A stretch of DNA of 64,000 nucleotides from Plantibacter auratus (GTDB lineage: Bacteria > Actinomycetota > Actinomycetes > Actinomycetales > Microbacteriaceae), in NCBI RefSeq assembly GCF_050587365.1, contig NZ_JBOBFV010000002.1:558001-622000 (forward strand), read 5' to 3'. Of this stretch, positions 59,055-64,000 are shown piece by piece (within the stretch, counting starts at the first letter, position 1; the number at the start of each line of letters is the position of its first letter). The position numbers and the translations under genes were made by a program. Below the pieces are notes generated by a model. The model saw only the letters and a program-made list of their open reading frames with translations. It did no database searches and was not told the DNA's origin.

Positions 59055-59948
59055 ATGTCGGTCGGCCTGCTCGCCGTTGTCGATGACATCCTCAGCGCAG
59101 CCCTCAAGGCGAGTGCGAAGACCGCCGGCGTCGTCATCGACGATGCGGCCGTCACCCCGCAGTACGTGCAGGGGCTCACCCCCGCGCGGGAACTGCCGGT
59201 CGTGTGGCGGATCGCCCGCGGCAGCCTCATCAACAAGTTCGTCATCATCATCCCGATCGCCCTGCTGCTCACGGCGTTCGCGCCCTGGGTGCTGCCGTTC
59301 CTCCTCATCATCGGAGGCACCTACCTGTGCTTCGAGGGCGCGGAGAAGGTCATGGAGTGGTTCGGCCTGCACCACGCGGAGGCGGAGGAGGACGTCCGCG
59401 ACGAGAAGAAGCTCGTCTCCGGGGCGGTCCGCACCGACCTCATCCTCAGCACGGAGATCATGCTCATCTCCCTCGCCAGCCTCGACTCCGGGCTCGGCAT
59501 CTGGATGACACTGGGCGCCCTCCTGGTCATCGGCCTCGTCATGACGGCGGTCGTCTACGGCGCGGTCGCCCTGCTCGTGAAGATCGACGACATCGGACTC
59601 CGGCTCATGAAGAACCCGTCACGCGGCGTCCGCCGCACCGGCGCACGGATCGTCGCGTCGATGCCCGCGGTCTTCCGCGTCATCAGCATCGTCGGCACGG
59701 TCGCGATGCTCTGGGTCGGCGGCCACCTCGTGATCGCGAACCTCGCCGAGACGTTCTGGCACGTCCCGTACGACCTCCTGCACGTCGTCACCCACGCGAT
59801 CGAGGCCGCCGGACCGGTCGTCGTCTGGATCGCCGACACCGCGATGTCCGCCGTGTTCGGACTCGTCCTCGGTCTGATCGTCGTCGCGATCGTGACCGGG
59901 ATCTCGCGCCTGCGGTCACGGAACCAGCCCGCGAAAGCTACTCACTAG
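59055..59948 (+). CDS. DUF808-family membrane protein (YedI-like)
   Basis: The 297-residue protein has the DUF808 start LLAVVDDILSAALKASAKTAGVVIDDAAVTPQYV, cut here to VDDILSAALKASAKT and DDAAVTPQYV, then about six membrane helices (IIIPIALLLTAFAPWVLPF first). The family is widespread and of unknown function. AAGGAG precedes the ATG by eight bases. It is convergent with the acetyltransferase gene. Confidence 0.9.
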   Translation: MSVGLLAVVDDILSAALKASAKTAGVVIDDAAVTPQYVQGLTPARELPVVWRIARGSLINKFVIIIPIALLLTAFAPWVLPFLLIIGGTYLCFEGAEKVMEWFGLHHAEAEEDVRDEKKLVSGAVRTDLILSTEIMLISLASLDSGLGIWMTLGALLVIGLVMTAVVYGAVALLVKIDDIGLRLMKNPSRGVRRTGARIVASMPAVFRVISIVGTVAMLWVGGHLVIANLAETFWHVPYDLLHVVTHAIEAAGPVVVWIADTAMSAVFGLVLGLIVVAIVTGISRLRSRNQPAKATH

Positions 59949-59972
59949 CGGAGACAGCCGCGCTGCCGAGCG

Positions 59973-60467
59973 TCAGCGGAGCGGGCGGGCGTAGCAGAGC
60001 GACATCGGGATGACCTCGTACGGCGAGTAGATCGGGATGGGCTCGTAGCCGAGCCACTCGTAGAGCCGCACGGCCTCGGGCTGGCGGTCGCCGGTCTGCA
60101 GGATGAGGCGGGACGCCCCCTCGGCACGGGCGGTGTCCTCGACGGCGATGATCAGACGCTTCGAGACGCCCCGCCCGCGATGAGCCGGGAGGGTGACGAC
60201 GCGCTTGAGCTCCCATTCGCCGTGCAGTCGGCGCAGGGCGGCGTGGCCGACCGGCTCGCCGTCGATGAGGGCCAGGAAGGTCGCGCTGATGTCGGCAGGA
60301 TCGACGGTGAACGCGGTCAGCGCTCGCTCGGCAGCCTCGGGGTCCCAGGCCTCCCAGGCCGACGCGTACCGGGCGTCCATCTCCTCGTCCATCGCGGCGC
60401 GGAGCCGCACGGCCCGCTCGTCGTCCCAGGCGACTCGCTCGATGACGACGGGGTTCAGCTCGGGCAT
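59973..60467 (-). CDS. GNAT-family N-acetyltransferase
   Basis: The 164-residue protein has the GNAT fold: a strand FLALIDGEPVGHAALRRL, motif A with VVTLPAHRGRGVSKRLI (acetyl-CoA pyrophosphate loop R-G-R-G-V), and the end RLYEWLGYEPI. The acceptor amine is unknown. A ribosome site GAAGG lies just before the ATG at 60467. Confidence 0.9.
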   Translation of the reverse strand: MPELNPVVIERVAWDDERAVRLRAAMDEEMDARYASAWEAWDPEAAERALTAFTVDPADISATFLALIDGEPVGHAALRRLHGEWELKRVVTLPAHRGRGVSKRLIIAVEDTARAEGASRLILQTGDRQPEAVRLYEWLGYEPIPIYSPYEVIPMSLCYARPLR

Positions 60468-60638
60468 GCGGTTCCTTCGGGACGGCTACTGCGGCGCGAT
60501 CGGCACGTCGCCGCCGTCTGCCAGTGTCCCACGACGCAGACCCGTCGGAGCGCTTCACCTCCAGCATGACGGGGACTCCTGCCCAGCCTGCGCTGCTACC
60601 GTGGCGAGACCCAGGAACCCGTCAACCGCGGAGGCACC

Positions 60639-61535
60639 GTGCTCACCATCCCAGGCGCCGTCGTCGGCCCCGCGCTCCGACTGATCCGCGCGAACCGCGC
60701 CTTCGTGAGTGAGGCCGGCGCGCGCCGCCGGATCCGGGAACGCACCCTCCGGCCGGCGTCCTACGGCCCGCCCGGCACCCTCCGCAGCGACGTCCGGGTC
60801 GACGTCGAACGTTTCGGAGACTGGCCGGTGTACACCGTGTCCCCCACGCGACGACCGGCGATCGGCGGGGTCGTGTACGCGCACGGCGGCGGCTGGGTCG
60901 GCGAGATCGCACCGCAGCACTGGACGCTGGCCGCCACCATCGCCGCGGAGACCGGTGCGGTGGTCACGCTGCCGATCTATCCGCTCGTGCCCTACGGCAC
61001 CGCGGCCGTGGCACAGACCGGTGTCGTCGAGCTGGTCCGGCGCAGCATCGAGCGGCACGGGCCGACCGTCCTCGCGGGCGACTCGGCCGGCGGTCAGATC
61101 GCCCTGTCGGCCGCGCTCCGACTCAGAGACGAGGGCGTCGTCCTGCCGATGACCACCCTGTTGTCTCCAGCGCTCGACCTCACCTGGAGCAACCCGCGGA
61201 TCCCGCTCGTGCAGCCGAGCGACCCCTGGCTGGCGACGCCCGGCGGACGCGTGTTCGCGGAGCACTGGCGCGGCGACCTGGACATCACCGATCCGACCGT
61301 GAGCCCCCTGTTCGGCGACCTCGCCGAGCTCGGGCCGCTCACGGTCTTGAGCGGGACCCGCGACGTCCTCAACCCCGACGCCGAGTTGCTCGTCGACCGA
61401 GCCGAAGCGGCCGGCGTCACGGTCGACTACCACGAGGGCGCCGGACAGTTCCACGTCTGGGCACTGCTGCCGACCCGCGCCGGACATGCCGCCACGCAGA
61501 CGATCGTCCACAGCGTCACGCGCGGGCTGCGCTGA
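60639..61535 (+). CDS. Alpha/beta hydrolase of the hormone-sensitive lipase family
   Basis: The 298-residue enzyme has the HSL signature: VVYAHGGGWVGE (oxyanion hole HGGGW), GDSAGGQIALS (nucleophile Ser), an Asp in GTRDVLNPD and a His near the end in QFHVWALLP. It probably hydrolyses short-chain esters. GTG at 60639 follows GGAGG. Its stop codon lies inside a 59-base hairpin repeat. Confidence 0.9.
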   Translation: MLTIPGAVVGPALRLIRANRAFVSEAGARRRIRERTLRPASYGPPGTLRSDVRVDVERFGDWPVYTVSPTRRPAIGGVVYAHGGGWVGEIAPQHWTLAATIAAETGAVVTLPIYPLVPYGTAAVAQTGVVELVRRSIERHGPTVLAGDSAGGQIALSAALRLRDEGVVLPMTTLLSPALDLTWSNPRIPLVQPSDPWLATPGGRVFAEHWRGDLDITDPTVSPLFGDLAELGPLTVLSGTRDVLNPDAELLVDRAEAAGVTVDYHEGAGQFHVWALLPTRAGHAATQTIVHSVTRGLR

Positions 61536-61590
61536 GTCGCGCGAAACGGCTCGAGATCGCGGCGGAATCGGACATCTTCGGGCGACTCAG
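61532..61590. repeat. 59-bp hairpin repeat, copy A
   Basis: CTGAGTCGCGCGAA and, at the other end, TTCGGGCGACTCAG form an inverted 14-bp pair (one mismatch) around a 31-base middle. The TGA at 61533-61535 is the hydrolase stop codon. It lies between convergent genes, so it could be a bidirectional terminator. It is about 78% identical to copy B at 62882. Confidence 0.8.
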
Positions 61591-61608
61591 GGCCGGATCG
61601 AGACCGAG

Positions 61609-61920
61609 CTACGCGGTCCGGCGCTTCCGGACCTCGCGCAGGACCATCTGCTCCGGACAGACGGTGGACAGGAAGTCGCCCACCGACAGCGCGAGGCGCT
61701 CACCGACGAGTGAGTAGAGGATGCGGTTCGCATCGCGGCGCTCGGAGACGAGGCCGGCCTGGCGCAGGACGCTCAGGTGCCGCGAGATGGTCGGACCGGT
61801 GGCGTCGAAGCGTGCGGCGATCTCCCCCGCGGCGAGCTCGCCGTCTTTGAGGTCCTGCAGGATCTGCCGCCGCGTCGGATGAGCGAGCGCGGCGAAGATG
61901 TCCGACGCTGTATCTGCCAT
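61609..61920 (-). CDS. ArsR-family transcriptional regulator
   Basis: The 103-residue protein is a winged helix: DIFAALAHPTRRQILQDLKDG, then AGEIAARFDATGPTISRHLSVLRQAGL (recognition helix) and RRDANRILYSL. Only one cysteine near the end (STVCPEQ) is present, so it is not a classic metal sensor. It is divergent from an NAD(P)-binding protein gene across a 65-base AT-rich promoter region and probably regulates it. Confidence 0.92.
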   Translation of the reverse strand: MADTASDIFAALAHPTRRQILQDLKDGELAAGEIAARFDATGPTISRHLSVLRQAGLVSERRDANRILYSLVGERLALSVGDFLSTVCPEQMVLREVRKRRTA

Positions 61921-61921
61921 G

Positions 61922-61985
61922 TTTGCAATCTAGCACAATTGCGATATACAGTTTCGCTATATTGCTAACAAGCGAAGGAGACAGC
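61922..61985. promoter_or_regulatory. Divergent promoter and candidate ArsR operator
   Basis: This AT-rich region has two inverted 13-bp arms, TAGCACAATTGCG (61931-61943) and CGCTATATTGCTA (61955-61967), matching at 10 of 13 positions. A TATATT-like -10 and an AGGAG-type ribosome site before the SDR gene are also present. Confidence 0.55.
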
Positions 61986-62885
61986 ATGCGAGTGGCCATC
62001 ACCGGTGGGACCGGGTTCGTCGGACGACACCTGGCCGAGCGACTGCAGCACGACGGGCACGAGATCGTCGTCGTCTCCCGACGCACCGGCGTGGAGATCG
62101 ACGACGTCGAGGCGTTGACCGCCGCGTTCGCCGACTGCGACGCGGTCGCGCACTGCGCCGGGATCAACCGGGAGCTCGGCGACCAGACCTTCCAGCGCGT
62201 GCACGTCGACGGCACCCGGGCGGTCGTGGACGCGGCCCGTCGCGCCGGCGTCGGTCGCATCGTGCTGGTGAGTTTCCTCCGCGCGCGCCCCGACTGCGGC
62301 TCCGGGTACCACGAGACGAAGTGGGCGGCCGAGGAGATCGTGCGGGGCTCGGGCATCGCGCACACCGTCCTCAAGTTCGGCATGATCTACGGCGCAGGCG
62401 ACCACATGGTCGATCACGTCACCAAGGCCGTCCGCACCTTCCCGGTGTTCGCGACCGTCGGCTACCGCGAGCGCCGCGTGCGTCCGGTGCCGGTCGCGGA
62501 CGCCGTCGACGTCCTCGTCGCAGCACTCGAGGGCCGGGTGTCGGAGCCGACCGTCGCGGTCATGGGCGCCGAGGAGCTCGAGCTGGGTGCGGCCGTGCGC
62601 CGGATCGCGCACGTGGCCGGACGCCGCCCGCTGTACGTCCCGGTCCCCGTGTGGACGATCCGCCTGCTCGCGCGCGCGACGGAACGCCTCATGAAGACGC
62701 CGTTGGTGGCGAAGGCGCAGGCGCAGATGCTGGCGGAAGGAGTGAGCGAGGCGGCCCCAGCGGCACCGGAACTCCCCGCGGACCTCCGTCCCTCACGCCG
62801 CTTCGACGAGTCCCGGATCCGTGCCGCGCTCCCCGTCGGCCGCTTCACGCTCCACGACCTCCGCCTGCCGCGCTCGTCCCGCTGA
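61986..62885 (+). CDS. NAD(P)-binding atypical SDR family protein (complex I NDUFA9-like)
   Basis: The 299-residue protein has an N-terminal Rossmann motif TGGTGFVGRHLAERL, a DAVAHCAGINREL stretch and a YHETKWAAEEIV active-site helix with Tyr-x-x-x-Lys. The C-terminal half has a NmrA/NDUFA9-like layout. It may act as an oxidoreductase or as a redox-sensing NAD(P)-binder. ATG at 61986 follows GAAGGAG. Its stop codon lies in hairpin repeat copy B. Confidence 0.85.
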   Translation: MRVAITGGTGFVGRHLAERLQHDGHEIVVVSRRTGVEIDDVEALTAAFADCDAVAHCAGINRELGDQTFQRVHVDGTRAVVDAARRAGVGRIVLVSFLRARPDCGSGYHETKWAAEEIVRGSGIAHTVLKFGMIYGAGDHMVDHVTKAVRTFPVFATVGYRERRVRPVPVADAVDVLVAALEGRVSEPTVAVMGAEELELGAAVRRIAHVAGRRPLYVPVPVWTIRLLARATERLMKTPLVAKAQAQMLAEGVSEAAPAAPELPADLRPSRRFDESRIRAALPVGRFTLHDLRLPRSSR

Positions 62886-62940
62886 GTCGCCCGAAACTGC
62901 TCGAAATTCGGGCTGAAACGCACAGATTCGGGCAACTCAG
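62882..62940. repeat. 59-bp hairpin repeat, copy B
   Basis: CTGAGTCGCCCGAA and TTCGGGCAACTCAG form an inverted 14-bp pair (one mismatch). The TGA at 62883-62885 is the stop of the SDR gene and, on the other strand, the TCA at 62937-62939 is the stop of the LacI gene. It separates these two convergent genes and can act as a bidirectional terminator. Confidence 0.8.
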
Positions 62941-63995
62941 GGCGTCGAGGGCGGGACCGGCCCCGTCGACTCCCGCGCGATGAGCGTCGTCGCGAGCTCG
63001 AGGTGATGGGAGAACGGCCGCTCGCCGGCATGCAGGCGGAGGACGGTGTCGACCGCCGCCCGGCCGATGTCGTGCATCGAGGTGTGGACGGTCGTCAGGA
63101 GCGGAACGGTCAGCATCGCCGAGTACGTGTCGTCGTAGCCGACCACGCTCACGTCCTCCGGCACGCGGAGACCGGCCTGGACGACCGTGCGGATGACGGC
63201 GAAGGCGTCGGCGTCGTTGGTCGCGAACACGGCGGTCGGCGGGTCGTCGAGTGCGAGCATGCGCTCGACCGCCCGCGCCGAGGTGCCCATCCCCTCCTCC
63301 GAGACGAGCCCTGGGTCGAGCCTGACACCGGCCGACAAGAGCGCCTCTCGATAGCCGATCGCCCGCGCATGGAGGCCGGGATTCGCCGGATGTCCGCCCA
63401 CGAAGGCGATCCGCCGATGCCCGAGGCCGACGAGGTGCTCGACCGCCTGCTGACCACCGGCCGCATGGCTCGACCCGATGCTCGCCACCGAGCGGTCGAG
63501 CGGATCCGGCGAGTCGACCGCGACGAGCGCAATGCCCGCGTCGAGGCAGGCATCGACGACGTCGGCTGCGATGGGCGTCGTGACGACGATCATGCCGATC
63601 GCACCTCGCGCCGCGACGCCGTCGACGAAGCTGCGGTCGAGCGCCACCTCGTCTCCGGTCGCATCCGTGGACCCGAAGCCGGAACCGGGCGACAGCACCC
63701 GCGTCACGAGATCGACGTCCGACCGCTGTGCCGCGGCGACCATGCCGTCGAGGACACGGAGGGAGTAGACGCTGTGCAGGGTGTCGAACACGACGTGGAT
63801 GGTTCGCGGAGCACCGGGGATCGACCGGGGTGTCGGGCGGTACCCGAGCTCACGCACGGCCGTCTCGACCCGGGCACGGGTCGCCTCGGACATGCCCGAA
63901 CGACCGTTGATCACCTTCGAGACGGTCGCGATCGAGACACCGGCGCGCTCTGCGATCGACGCCAGCGTCGGACCCGTCATTGGTGTGCGTGCCAT
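62937..63995 (-). CDS. LacI-family transcriptional regulator
   Basis: The 352-residue protein has an N-terminal LacI helix-turn-helix (TLASIAERAGVSIATVSKVING) and a sugar-binding-like sensor domain (TIHVVFDTLHS, FVGGHPANPG, VVGYDDTYSAMLTVPLLTTV). It should repress a carbohydrate operon lying beyond the right end of the window. Its start at 63995 is just inside the window. Confidence 0.93.
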   Translation of the reverse strand: MARTPMTGPTLASIAERAGVSIATVSKVINGRSGMSEATRARVETAVRELGYRPTPRSIPGAPRTIHVVFDTLHSVYSLRVLDGMVAAAQRSDVDLVTRVLSPGSGFGSTDATGDEVALDRSFVDGVAARGAIGMIVVTTPIAADVVDACLDAGIALVAVDSPDPLDRSVASIGSSHAAGGQQAVEHLVGLGHRRIAFVGGHPANPGLHARAIGYREALLSAGVRLDPGLVSEEGMGTSARAVERMLALDDPPTAVFATNDADAFAVIRTVVQAGLRVPEDVSVVGYDDTYSAMLTVPLLTTVHTSMHDIGRAAVDTVLRLHAGERPFSHHLELATTLIARESTGPVPPSTP

Positions 63996-64000
63996 GGAGC

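Overview
The window is a chromosomal stretch of a high-GC Gram-positive actinobacterium, most likely a member of the Microbacteriaceae. The codon use is strongly G/C-ending, and genes are packed tightly with ATGA/GTGA stop-start overlaps. Lineage-typical items include a DUF222-HNH (13E12-family) nuclease, DUF6457 beside mobA, many lipoproteins, and short 'TTCGACAGGCTCAG'-type interspersed palindromic repeats. The genus is not assigned. No rRNA, tRNA, CRISPR array, prophage or recognisable transposase was found.

1-21.5 kb is mostly housekeeping and sensing. It holds an ABC exporter pair beside a truncated lipoprotein, a BLUF photoreceptor, and an intact DUF222-HNH gene sandwiched between repeat arrays. 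An FAD monooxygenase follows, then a MacB/FtsX-type ABC transporter facing a LuxR-type two-component system, a sugar MFS transporter, and mntP with a conserved-looking leader. Next come an ArsR-CDF metal efflux pair, SseB, and Hsp20 facing its probable MerR-family repressor. A beta-lactamase-fold serine hydrolase and a zinc dehydrogenase close this part.

21.5-26.2 kb is a LacI-controlled carbohydrate ABC importer (binding protein, two permeases, no ATPase) with two palindromic operators upstream. The LacI gene probably starts at an ATC codon. A NUC1-type nuclease without a signal peptide and a MarR regulator follow.

27.7-33 kb is a biotin locus. A BioQ-type TetR repressor faces bioY, an acyl-CoA ligase, a thiolase, bioM and bioN, plus a CHY zinc-finger gene. 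Two TGAAC-N3-GTTCA boxes lie on a shared palindromic -10 element. The ligase and thiolase parallel yhfT/yhfS of the Bacillus biotin regulon, but the thiolase has lost its second catalytic cysteine. nhaA, a VIT1-type transporter, csbD and a truncated second copy of the DUF222 element follow.

37-39.7 kb has a glycosyltransferase, a GtrA protein and a MarR regulator. 39.8-50.2 kb is an extended Ter (tellurite-type stress) locus: terC, two terD genes, telA, an XpaC-like protein, a degenerate TerD, a proline-rich unknown, a CitE-like lyase, a TRSP phosphoribosyltransferase, a StiP-PELOTA protein and a HAD phosphatase. The last seven are translationally coupled and look like the enzymes proposed to make a nucleoside-like metabolite.

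50.2-55.7 kb is a molybdenum-cofactor and formate-dehydrogenase-like module (moeA-DUF6457-mobA facing fdhD-ydeP type oxidoreductase). The end of the window has hydrolases, a glutamine/proline-rich membrane protein, a cupin, a DUF808 protein, an ArsR-SDR pair flanked by two related 59-bp hairpin repeats that overlap stop codons, and a LacI regulator.
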